NCBI GenBank assembly: GCA_963775335.1
Contig: CAVZIJ010000003.1
Span: 1,922,001 to 1,986,000, forward strand
Reading direction: 5' to 3'
Source: CAVQCX01 sp963775335
GTDB taxonomy: Bacteria > Pseudomonadota > Gammaproteobacteria > Chromatiales > Chromatiaceae
Length of the DNA stretch: 64,000 bases
Part shown: piece after piece, positions 24,302 to 31,103 of the stretch
Numbering within the stretch: position 1 is the stretch's first letter
How the letters are laid out: each line of letters starts with the position of its first letter
Made by a program: the position numbers and the translations under genes
The notes under the pieces: model-generated
Databases searched by the model: none
The model's input: the letters and a program-made list of their open reading frames with translations, nothing else
Told to the model about the DNA's origin: nothing

Positions 24302-24592
24302 ATCCGCGCCACACTCCCAAAACCCCTCTCATCTGTGCGCCCCCCGGCCCGAAAGACAGCCCTGGGCAGCTGCTCGCCAAATCGGGCAGTTCCTGCGAAT
24401 TTTTCTTCCTCTTTGCGAGCTTGGCGGCCACTGAAACCGCCTGGAGGCGCTAAGCACCGGTGCTCGCATGGCCGTTGCGTCTGACTTCCGTACGATGGGT
24501 CCGTACGATGGGTGCCCCCTTAGCCTTTATTAGCCGCTCCCTTAGCCGCTCCCCCGCTGCGTAACCATGCCAACACCCGCGTCGCTTCGCTC
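24302..24592. other. intergenic stretch
   Basis: No gene recognised; contains short GTACGATGGGT and TTAGCCGCTCCC duplications around 24495-24555. Confidence 0.4.
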
Positions 24593-24695
24593 CGATGGTG
24601 GCAGCTTTGCACCGGATCAGGTGGCAGGCTTGGCGTGGATTAGGTGGCAGCCTTCGCGTGGATTGGGTGGCAGGTTTGCGTGGAATGCGCATCCG
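24593..24695. mobile_element. solo IS21-like terminus
   Basis: Four spaced GGTGGCAG boxes within 100 bp (GTGGCAGCTTTGCACCGGAT, AGGTGGCAGGCTTGG, AGGTGGCAGCCTTCG, GGGTGGCAGGTTTGC) resemble the multiple transposase-binding repeats at the ends of IS21-family elements. No istA/istB gene lies nearby. Confidence 0.5.
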
Positions 24696-24723
24696 ATCCT
24701 CGGCCCGTGGAGTTTTAAGACCT

Positions 24724-25032
24724 CTACGTTTCCTCCCAAGGCATTTTCTCCCGCCCCTCGACGTCCCGACTACCGTGCATAACGGCGAGGACGAGCACGC
24801 GCTGAGTCTCCAGCCGGTACATCACTCGATAGCCTTCTACGATAATTTCCCGCAACGCCCGATCCTCAGCCTCCGGAATCATTCTTCCGCTTTCCGGAAA
24901 CGTCTTGAGCCGCCGGGTGGCGAGCACCACCTTTTCGCCGAAACGCCGGGCATAAAAGGCCGAGTCCCTGCGAATATAGCGCATTAGCTCATCGAGATCG
25001 TCGCGCGCCAGGTCGGACCATTCAACGCGCAT
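24724..25032 (-). CDS. RelE/ParE-family toxin, TA pair 5
   Basis: A 102-residue toxin with the ParE/RelE pattern: VEWSDLARDDLDELMRYI, then FPESGRMIPE, the core LREIIVEGYRVMYRLE and the last strand VLVLAVMHGSRD. It overlaps the upstream antitoxin by 11 nt. It reads leftward, as does the next TA pair. Confidence 0.9.
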   Translation of the reverse strand: MRVEWSDLARDDLDELMRYIRRDSAFYARRFGEKVVLATRRLKTFPESGRMIPEAEDRALREIIVEGYRVMYRLETQRVLVLAVMHGSRDVEGREKMPWEET

Positions 25033-25207
25033 CGTTCAGATAGCGTTTTTCCATTTCTTCCTGAGTGGTCACCTTACCTTCCTGCGCAGCCTGGAGAGAG
25101 CGTTCCAGCTTTTGGCGGACATAGAGGGCGTGCATGGCGTCGTCAAAGGTGGCTTGCTCCGGCAGGTGATCGGCAATATCGTGGACGATTTGCTTGATGG
25201 TTTGCAT
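25022..25207 (-). CDS. antitoxin of TA pair 5
   Basis: A 61-residue protein starting MQTIKQIVHDIADHLPEQAT and containing FDDAMHALYVRQKLERSL. This resembles small antitoxins paired with RelE/ParE toxins; it lacks an obvious DNA-binding fold beyond the helical N-terminus. Position and overlap make the assignment. Confidence 0.8.
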   Translation of the reverse strand: MQTIKQIVHDIADHLPEQATFDDAMHALYVRQKLERSLQAAQEGKVTTQEEMEKRYLNDAR

Positions 25208-25263
25208 GGTGAACTTTCCTCGTGAACCTTATCGAATCACGGTATTCGCCGCATAGCATGCGG

Positions 25264-25315
25264 AAAAGGTGACAGATTTATTTTTTCGGTTCCTAAAATA
25301 AATCTGTCACCTTTT
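25264..25315. repeat. REP-like hairpin, family B (perfect)
   Basis: AAAAGGTGACAGATTTATTTT and its exact complement form a 21-bp dyad with a 10-nt loop. The stop codon of the neighbouring vapC (25293) lies inside the hairpin, so the toxin's last residues (VTDLF) are encoded by the repeat. Confidence 0.8.
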
Positions 25316-25709
25316 TTCCCGCATCTAGCCCCAAAACGCGCTCGAACTCTCGGGTGTTGTGCGTGACGAGCGTCGCTTTTTCGGCAAGGGCGTGGCAAGC
25401 AATCCATAAATCGTTCGCTCCTATGGGCGTTCCCGCAGCGCGCAGACGGGTGAACTGCTCCGCGTAGTGTCGGCAGATAAGCTCGTCCTTCGGAAACGAG
25501 ACGGGAACTTGCCGAATCAGGCTCTCCAGCCTCCGCAACACTTCACCTTTTCGGGTACTGCGCTCGGCACCCTTAAGTAATTCGGCATAGGTGACAAAGG
25601 ACATACATAGAACGTCGCCAGGGGGCAAAGCATCGATTCGCTCTGCAATGCGTGGCGGGCGGTTCTTGATAAGGTAGATCAGAATATTGGTGTCTAGCAT
25701 GTACCTCAC
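25293..25709 (-). CDS. VapC PIN-domain toxin, TA pair 6
   Basis: A 138-residue PIN ribonuclease: MLDTNILIYLIKN with the first Asp, SFVTYAELLKGAE, and GANDLWIACHAL, then LVTHNTREFERV. These fit the VapC family that cleaves initiator tRNA. The ATG overlaps the antitoxin stop by 4 nt. Its C-terminus runs into a repeat hairpin, which probably replaced the original end. Confidence 0.9.
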   Translation of the reverse strand: MRYMLDTNILIYLIKNRPPRIAERIDALPPGDVLCMSFVTYAELLKGAERSTRKGEVLRRLESLIRQVPVSFPKDELICRHYAEQFTRLRAAGTPIGANDLWIACHALAEKATLVTHNTREFERVLGLDAGKKVTDLF

Positions 25710-25960
25710 AGCTTATCCCTGTCCTGCAGCGGCAACTGGTTATCCCTTTCCTCCTCTAGCGCCGTAACAAACTCGTCGTCAAAGCCCTCAAGGCTTCGCA
25801 ATAGCGCCTCGCCTCGCCCCTCCCGTAGGGGATGAAGAAGCAAATCCCCATCCGCTGTGCGCGTGATCTCAACCCGGTCCGTGTCGAGCCTCAGCTCCGC
25901 CGGGATACGCACGGCCTGACTGTTGCCGTTCATAAAGACTCGTGAAGTTACGGTCGGCAT
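25706..25960 (-). CDS. VapB antitoxin, TA pair 6
   Basis: An 84-residue AbrB-type antitoxin. ATG at 25960 follows a GGAGG site; a longer frame adds unlikely residues. The N-terminus TVTSRVFMNGNSQAVRIPAE is the classic VapB DNA-binding hairpin. The tail provides toxin contacts. An imperfect dyad (ACATACAC/GTGTGTAC) about 15-35 nt upstream may be the operator. Confidence 0.9.
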   Translation of the reverse strand: MPTVTSRVFMNGNSQAVRIPAELRLDTDRVEITRTADGDLLLHPLREGRGEALLRSLEGFDDEFVTALEEERDNQLPLQDRDKL

Positions 25961-26023
25961 CGACGCCTCCAGATGTACACACATCAGTGTATGTATACTA
26001 GCGGGCCGGGTCTGATCGCGCAA

Positions 26024-26291
26024 CTATCGGACGACCAGTGGTTTAGCTGGTCTGCGGGGGTTTACGGTCTACCCGGCCTTCCAGGACATCTTTTGACCCG
26101 GCTCGCCGTAACAAGGTGAGCACTGCCTCTTCCTTTCCCCTCGTCCTCGAAGGGCAATAGACAAGGCCTGACCCCGGCGATGTACACGCCCCATTGCCCG
26201 CGTCGTACTCGTTCTCCGGCACCTCCGCCTGCCCCGTGGTGCGGTAGCGCACGACCCCCCGGCGCACCGAGGCAGGGGTCACACCGAGGCA
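26024..26291. other. intergenic stretch with decayed sequence
   Basis: Contains AAGGCCTGACCCCGG (26161-26177) and a doubled CACCGAGGCAGGGGTC next to the hairpin. A leftward frame with TTGQAEVPENEYDAGNGA looks coding-like but was not identified. Confidence 0.35.
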
Positions 26292-26335
26292 GGGGTCTTG
26301 CAATCACGCATTGCGTGATTGCAAGACCTGACCCC
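26292..26335. repeat. REP-like hairpin, family A (perfect)
   Basis: GGGGTC-TTGCAATCACGCA and its complement TGCGTGATTGCAAGACCTGACCCC form a near-perfect hairpin; one arm has an extra CTG. It directly abuts the truncated rnfE. Confidence 0.85.
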
Positions 26336-26337
26336 GT

Positions 26338-26525
26338 CGATCTTCTTCTCGTTTCTCGAGCTCAAGGTGATCCCCGATTACGGCGGATTCCTGCTCATGA
26401 TCCTCCCCCCCGGCGGATTCATCGTGCTGGGCTTCCTACTGGCCGGCAAACGCCTCTTGGATGCCCGCTTCAAGGAGCGCCGGGCCGCGCCGGCGATGCC
26501 CGCCGCAGCGACCCCCGCCGTCTGA
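26338..26525 (+). pseudogene. rnfE C-terminal remnant
   Basis: The frame encodes FFSFLELKVIPDYGGFLLM, then ILPPGGFIVLGFLLAGKRLL and a basic tail ending at 26525. This is the last helix and C-terminus of the Rnf electron-transport subunit E. Homology begins immediately after the family A hairpin, and no other rnf genes except rnfH are present. Confidence 0.75.
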
Positions 26526-26556
26526 TCCCCGAGCGGCGCGACCGGAGAGCCCCTCG

Positions 26557-26820
26557 ATGAACGTCGGAGTCGCCTACGCAGACAAATTCAAGCAGCTCTG
26601 GCTCAAGCTCGAAGTCCCGGACGGCTGCACGGTGCGCGAGGCCATCGAGCGCTCCGGCCTGCTGCACCAGTTCCCGGACATCGATCTGGAGCGCCAGAAA
26701 GTCGGCATCTTCGGCAAGGTGACCAAGCTCGAGACGCCCCTCGACCCCGGCGACCGGGTCGAGATCTACCGCCCGATCACCGCCGATGCGGAGCTGGTCG
26801 AGCGGCGCGATATCGACTGA
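26557..26820 (+). CDS. rnfH: RnfH family protein
   Basis: An 87-residue ubiquitin/ThiS-like-fold protein (VGVAYADKFKQLWLKLEVPD, GCTVREAIERSGL, VGIFGKVTKLETPLDPGDRV). RnfH is the last gene of rnfABCDGEH operons and is thought to assist the electron-transport complex. It follows the rnfE tail by 31 nt, preserving the operon order, although the rest of the operon has been lost from this location. Confidence 0.9.
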   Translation: MNVGVAYADKFKQLWLKLEVPDGCTVREAIERSGLLHQFPDIDLERQKVGIFGKVTKLETPLDPGDRVEIYRPITADAELVERRDID

Positions 26821-26856
26821 GCCGCCGGTCAGGTAGCGGCTGCGCCGCAACCTGAC

Positions 26857-27150
26857 CTACGGATTAATACGCCCGATACCCAATGCCGGTTTCGCGGAAA
26901 CCGGTTCGGCGGTTCGTGAACTTGCACTCTGGATGACGAAACGCCCCATCAGGTCTTCTCGCCCGTTCGGCTTCCAGGTTCCGCTGAACGCGCCGTCCCG
27001 CCCGCCGTCGCTTGAATCCAGGAAAGACTGAACGGTCTGGCCGAGGACGTCCCGCGAAATCGTGACGCAGAGCTGCTGGAAACGATTCCAACCAAGCTTG
27101 TGCAGGTCGTAAGCTTCGCCTATGGCAAGGGGAGACGAAACCTGGCGCAG
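26857..27150 (-). pseudogene. REase-like N-terminal domain fragment of a large NTPase
   Basis: Leftward, the frame gives YDLHKLGWNRFQQLCVTISR, then VQSFLDSSDGGRDGAFSGTW and GREDLMGRFVIQ. A 2-nt shift then restores CKFTNR. This is the N-terminal restriction-endonuclease-like domain (D...Q-x-K core) seen in large STAND/NACHT-type proteins linked to conflict systems. Only this domain remains. Confidence 0.55.
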
Positions 27151-27213
27151 CCTAGGGCAGCTGGGGGGCAATCCACGTCACTGGGCCGCCGGCGGCTATC
27201 CGGCTATAGCGTC

Positions 27214-27257
27214 GGGGTCTTGCAATCACGCAATGCGTGATTGCAAGACCTGACCCC
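27214..27257. repeat. REP-like hairpin, family A (perfect)
   Basis: GGGGTCTTGCAATCACGCA with ATGCGTGATTGCAAGACCTGACCCC; same sequence as the hairpin at 26292 except the centre (AA rather than AT). Confidence 0.85.
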
Positions 27258-27485
27258 CTCATTGAAAAAGACGCTCGGTACGATACCGTACGGACGGTGG
27301 AAAACGGTTGCGTGTATACAAATCCTGTCGCACTTGGTCATGTGGTCTTCACGAGCGAGCACTTGACCGTTGGCGTAACCGGAGAAGGGCGTTGCTAGGC
27401 ATCGCATCGCGCCATCCATTGTGAGGAGGGGATCGAGCCGAACATCCTCCCTCCCAAAGGAAACATTCAAGAAGGAGAGATCACG

Positions 27486-28847
27486 ATGAAAACCTCAATA
27501 CTCGCTGCTGCGATCGTTGCCTGCACCCTGTCTGCGCCTATCGTAACAGCGCAGGAACCATCCGAGCCCGCCGCGCCGACGGCGGGCGGTCCCCAGGGCG
27601 GTCCTGGAATGATGGGTGGTCCTCAGGGTGGGCCAGGCGGGATGGGCGGTCCTCAGGGTGGTCCCGGCATGATGGGCGGTCCTCAGGGTGGGCCAGGCAG
27701 GATGGGTGGTCCTCAGGGTGGGCCAGGCAGGATGGGTGGTCCCCAGGGCGGTCCCGGCATGATGGGTGGTCCCCAGGGCGGTCCCGGCAGGATGGGCGGT
27801 CCTCAGGGTGGCCCTGGCGGGATGGGCGGTCCTCAGGGTGGTCCCGGAATGATGGGTGGTCCCCAGGGCGGTCCCGGCGGGATGGGCGGTCCTCAGGGTG
27901 GTCCCGGAATGATGGGTGGTCCCCAGGGCGGTCCCGGCAGGATGGGCGGTCCTCAGGGCGGTCCCGGAATGATGGGCGGTCCTCAGGGCGGTCCCGGCAG
28001 GATGGGTGGTCCCCAGGGTGGTCCGGGCGGGATGGGCGGTCCTCAGGGCGGTCCCGGCAGGATGGGTGGTCCTCAGGGCGGTCCCGGCAGGATGGGCGGT
28101 CCTCAGGGCGGTCCCGGCAGGATGGGCGGTCCTCAGGGTGGTCCCGGAATGATGGGTGGTCCTCAGGGTGGGCCAGGCGGGATGGGCGGTCCTCAGGGCG
28201 GTCCCGGCAGGATGGGCGGTCCTCAGGGCGGTCACGGCAGGATGGGCGGTCCCCAGGGTGGTCCCGGCAGGATGGGTGGTCCTCAGGGTGGGCCAGGCGG
28301 GATGGGCGGTCCTCAGGGCGGTCCCGGCAGGATGGGTGGTCCTCAGGGCGGTCCCGGCAGGATGGGCGGTCCTCAGGGTGGTCCCGGCAGCATGGGCGGT
28401 CCTCAGGGCGGTCCCGGCAGGATGGGCGGTCCTCAGGGTGGTCCCGGAATGATGGGTGGTCCTCAGGGTGGGCCAGGCATGATGGGTGGTCCCCAGGGCG
28501 GTCCCGGCAGGATGGGTGGTCCTCAGGGTGGTCCCGGCAGGATGGGTGGTCCCCAGGGCGGTCCCGGCAGGATGGGTGGTCCTCAGGGCGGTCCCGGAAT
28601 GATGGGTGGTCCTCAGGGTGGTCCGGGCAGGATGGGTGGTCCCCAGGGCGGTCCCGGCAGGATGGGTGGTCCTCAGGGCGGTCCCGGCAGGATGGGTGGT
28701 CCTCAGGGCGGTCCCGGCAGGATGGGTGGTCCCCAGGGCGGTCCCGGCAGGATGGGTGGTCCTCAGGGTGGTCCTCAGGGTGGTCCTCAGGGTGGTCCTC
28801 AGGCCGGTCCTCAGGCTGGTCCCCAGGGTGAACCGAGCTCTGAGTGA
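27486..28847 (+). CDS. exported Pro/Gly/Gln repeat protein, 39 tandem decapeptides
   Basis: A 453-residue protein. An AAGGAGAG site precedes ATG 27486, and residues 1-22 form a Sec signal (ending VTAQ). After a Pro/Ala linker, 39 tandem copies of the 10-residue unit G-P-Q-G-G-P-G-x-M-G follow. The only regular variation is x = Arg (most), Met, Gly or once Ser. It ends with PQGG/PQAG triads. The DNA is a 30-bp tandem array (about 27588-28760) that is open in most frames on both strands. The regular Pro/Gly pattern suggests an extended, collagen- or silk-like extracellular fibre, possibly a globule or surface protein. No homologue was recognised. Confidence 0.75.
   Translation: MKTSILAAAIVACTLSAPIVTAQEPSEPAAPTAGGPQGGPGMMGGPQGGPGGMGGPQGGPGMMGGPQGGPGRMGGPQGGPGRMGGPQGGPGMMGGPQGGPGRMGGPQGGPGGMGGPQGGPGMMGGPQGGPGGMGGPQGGPGMMGGPQGGPGRMGGPQGGPGMMGGPQGGPGRMGGPQGGPGGMGGPQGGPGRMGGPQGGPGRMGGPQGGPGRMGGPQGGPGMMGGPQGGPGGMGGPQGGPGRMGGPQGGHGRMGGPQGGPGRMGGPQGGPGGMGGPQGGPGRMGGPQGGPGRMGGPQGGPGSMGGPQGGPGRMGGPQGGPGMMGGPQGGPGMMGGPQGGPGRMGGPQGGPGRMGGPQGGPGRMGGPQGGPGMMGGPQGGPGRMGGPQGGPGRMGGPQGGPGRMGGPQGGPGRMGGPQGGPGRMGGPQGGPQGGPQGGPQAGPQAGPQGEPSSE
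27588..28830. repeat. 30-bp tandem minisatellite
   Basis: About 39 contiguous 30-bp units (GGTGGTCCTCAGGGTGGTCC-type) make up the coding repeat array; units differ at synonymous sites and at one variable codon. Confidence 0.9.
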
Positions 28848-29133
28848 TCTCAAAGCCCACCAGACATACGCCGGGATGGATGCCGTCAATGGCGCCGAGG
28901 TGCTCTGCGCATTCCACGCGATTCGGGGTGGGACATCTGCCAAGAACGGTGTCGGCTGGCCTCGCAACGCGAGCTACGGGAAGAGAGGCGCAGGTTGGTG
29001 CGCAGCGCCTACCTGACGCCTTCGTGGGCAGCCGCATCTCGGACATCATCGGGATCCAGGATGTATTCTAATGAACGCATAGTGACCTCCTTGTGTATTG
29101 CCCGTTTCGATCTCGTTGACCGGCTCCACGCGG

Positions 29134-29988
29134 ATGGACATCGACCAGGCTCGGACCTTTCTCGCGATCGCCGCCCATGGAAGCTTTCTCGAGGCGGCCA
29201 AACGGCTGCACGTCACCCAGTCAACGGTCAGCGCCCGCATCCAGAGCCTGGAGTCCGAGCTTGGCCCCCGGCTGTTCGTGCGCAACCGCGCCGGGGCCGT
29301 TCTCACGCCGGCCGGACAACGCTTTCTGCAGCACGCCAAGACCCTGGTGCTGACCCTGGAGCAGGCGCGCCACGATCTGGGCCTGCCCAGCCGTTATCGC
29401 GCCACGCTTCGCGTCGGCGGGCGAATCGCCCTGTGGGAGGATTTCCTGCCGCATTGGGTCGGGTGGATGCGGCGCACCGCGCCGGACGTCTCAATCCGCA
29501 GCGAGATCGGCTTCGAGGAAGACCTGATGCGGAGGCTGATCGAAGGGACGCTGGACGTCGGGCTGATGTACACGCCCAGCCACGCACCCGGCTTGGTGGT
29601 GGAGCAGCTGTTTGACGAAACGCTGGTGATGGTCAGCTCCAGCCCGGACACCCGTTGGCCGGACGAGCACTACATCTATGTGGACTGGGGCCCCGGGTTC
29701 TACGCCAAGCATCGGGAGAGCTATCCCGACCTGGAGCGGCCAGCCCAGCTGGTCAATATCGGTTGGCTGGGAATCCAGCTGATCCTGGCCAACGGCGGCT
29801 CCTGTTTCCTACCCATCCGCATGGCCCGGTCCCTGATCGAGGCAGGCCGCCTGTTCCAGGTCACGGAGGCCCCGGAGTTCTCGCACCCCGCCTACATGGT
29901 GTTTCCGCGGCGCGCCGAGAGCGAGGTTCTGCAGCTGGCGGTGGAGGGGCTGCGCGAGCTGGCGGGGAAGGAACAGGAGAGGACCTGA
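29134..29988 (+). CDS. LysR-family transcriptional regulator
   Basis: A 284-residue LysR regulator. ATG 29134 starts the winged helix-turn-helix MDIDQARTFLAIAAHGSFLE; AKRLHVTQSTVSARIQSLE is the recognition helix region. The C-terminal periplasmic-binding-like domain includes DVGLMYTPS. It converges with the RspA-like gene (57 nt gap), which together with the flavoprotein beyond is a candidate target. The effector cannot be inferred. Confidence 0.92.
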   Translation: MDIDQARTFLAIAAHGSFLEAAKRLHVTQSTVSARIQSLESELGPRLFVRNRAGAVLTPAGQRFLQHAKTLVLTLEQARHDLGLPSRYRATLRVGGRIALWEDFLPHWVGWMRRTAPDVSIRSEIGFEEDLMRRLIEGTLDVGLMYTPSHAPGLVVEQLFDETLVMVSSSPDTRWPDEHYIYVDWGPGFYAKHRESYPDLERPAQLVNIGWLGIQLILANGGSCFLPIRMARSLIEAGRLFQVTEAPEFSHPAYMVFPRRAESEVLQLAVEGLRELAGKEQERT

Positions 29989-30045
29989 CGCGCCCGGTTG
30001 GCGACGGGCATGCGAACTGCGCCGCACCCGGGGGATCAGTTACCC

Positions 30046-30390
30046 TCAATGCTCTCCCTTGGTCCGCAGCAGACCGGCCAGACGGTTGCCTTGCTTCTGC
30101 GGTCCGCCCCGGGGGAACAGCTCGTGCAGGTAGCGATTCGAGCCCCTGGTCTCTCCCCAGACCCGGCGGAAATGGCGGATCATGTCACGCACGCTGGCCT
30201 GGCAGCCCCGCTGGGCATAGCGCTCACGCAGAAACCGTATGATCTCCCAGTGCTCGGCGCCGAGCTCCAAGCCTTCATTCGCCGCCTGGGCCCTGACGAA
30301 CCCCTCGGACCAGTCGGCCGGGTCCACCAGATAGCCTTCGCTGTCGGTCAGGATGACCCGGCCGTCCACTGAAACGGATCGGGTGCTCAT
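30046..30390 (-). CDS. DsrC/TusE-family protein lacking both cysteines (RspA-like)
   Basis: A 114-residue DsrC fold: TDSEGYLVDPADWSEGFVRA, HWEIIRFLRERYAQ and SVRDMIRHFRRVWG are family blocks. Canonical DsrC ends K-Q-A-C...G-C-V; here the first Cys position is Gly (PQKQGNRLAG) and the penultimate Cys is Glu (KGEH). So it has neither the sulfur-carrying Cys nor its partner, as in the RspA group, which is thought to be regulatory. ATG 30390 overlaps the preceding frame (ATGA). However, the frame is open upstream for 36 more codons that look real, so the gene is probably the 3' half of a fusion (see finding). Confidence 0.85.
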   Translation of the reverse strand: MSTRSVSVDGRVILTDSEGYLVDPADWSEGFVRAQAANEGLELGAEHWEIIRFLRERYAQRGCQASVRDMIRHFRRVWGETRGSNRYLHELFPRGGPQKQGNRLAGLLRTKGEH

Positions 30391-30689
30391 GCCCGGATAG
30401 GCATTGCTGCCCGCAGGAAACTCGCCGGGCGCCCCCGCGGAGCCGTTCTCGGACTGGGTGATGGACCAGAGGTCGACCAGGATCTCGTCGTCCAGAACGT
30501 TCCGTGATAACGCTCGACGCCCGATACCAGCACCTTCCCGCTGCCCGGCGGCAGCTCGAAGTGCGCGACGCCGGATCGGTCCGTCAGGACGGGCGCCGTC
30601 TTGACCCCGTCCGCATCCATCTGCAACACCACCGGCGTGCGCTTCAGCGGCTCGTTGGTGAATTTCATGACGACTCGGACCGCGATCAT
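30387..30689 (-). CDS. N-terminal domain gene, probably frameshifted fusion partner of the RspA-like protein
   Basis: The first ~62 residues are protein-like: VRVVMKFTNEPLKRTPVVLQ, then LTDRSGVAHFELPPGSGKVL and VSGVERYHG, a beta-rich domain recalling carboxypeptidase-regulatory-like folds. After YHG the frame turns Ser/Pro/Arg-rich (shadow-like), whereas the other frame continues LDDEILVDLWSITQSENGSA and AGSNAYPG straight into the RspA-like Met. A missing base near 30508 would join them into one ~215-residue protein. Confidence 0.6.
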   Translation of the reverse strand: MIAVRVVMKFTNEPLKRTPVVLQMDADGVKTAPVLTDRSGVAHFELPPGSGKVLVSGVERYHGTFWTTRSWSTSGPSPSPRTAPRGRPASFLRAAMPIRA

Positions 30690-30690
30690 G

Positions 30691-31095
30691 GTCTTTCTCT
30701 CCGGTTCCCGACCCCGCTTCGATAAGCATCGGTGACGGGCCGGACTGCCGATGCTCGCGTCCCCGGGGTACTGCGAGGCGACCCGGGGGACCTGCTCTTG
30801 GAATCTGTCGGGAACTATACACAGGCATTAACATCCTGAATAACGATATTTCTTGGACGATGGTATCTGTTTTGTCGATATAACGACCGGTCGGGGGCCG
30901 GCCGTCTCCCAGGGGTCGCCGGGATGGTCCGCGGTGGGTGGGCAGGGGCGGATGAGCGCGACGATTTTCCCCCACCCCGCTACTCGGACAATTGCGTCTA
31001 TGCTGGATGGTGCGGACTCGCTCCGTTCGAGCCATTTTGGGTTTAGCGGCTTCGACCGGCCGGGCGATTCGCGGCCGCAAACTTGGATATTCCGG
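30691..31095. other. divergent intergenic region
   Basis: About 400 bp separates the leftward RspA-like gene and the rightward flavoprotein. It is AT-richer around 30820-30880 (ATACACAGGCATTAACATCC...AACGATATTTC), where both promoters probably lie. No gene recognised. Confidence 0.4.
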
Positions 31096-31103
31096 GGAGC
31101 TCG

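Noticed and set aside
27588..28830. CRISPR array
   Set aside because: Units are contiguous, coding and lack unique spacers; no cas genes lie nearby. The same holds for the 21-bp array at 57764.
27495..29049. Long antisense open frames (about 490 and 503 codons) opposite the decapeptide gene
   Set aside because: The 30-bp repeat has no stop in either antisense frame, so these are by-products of the repeat; there is no ribosome site or signal peptide.
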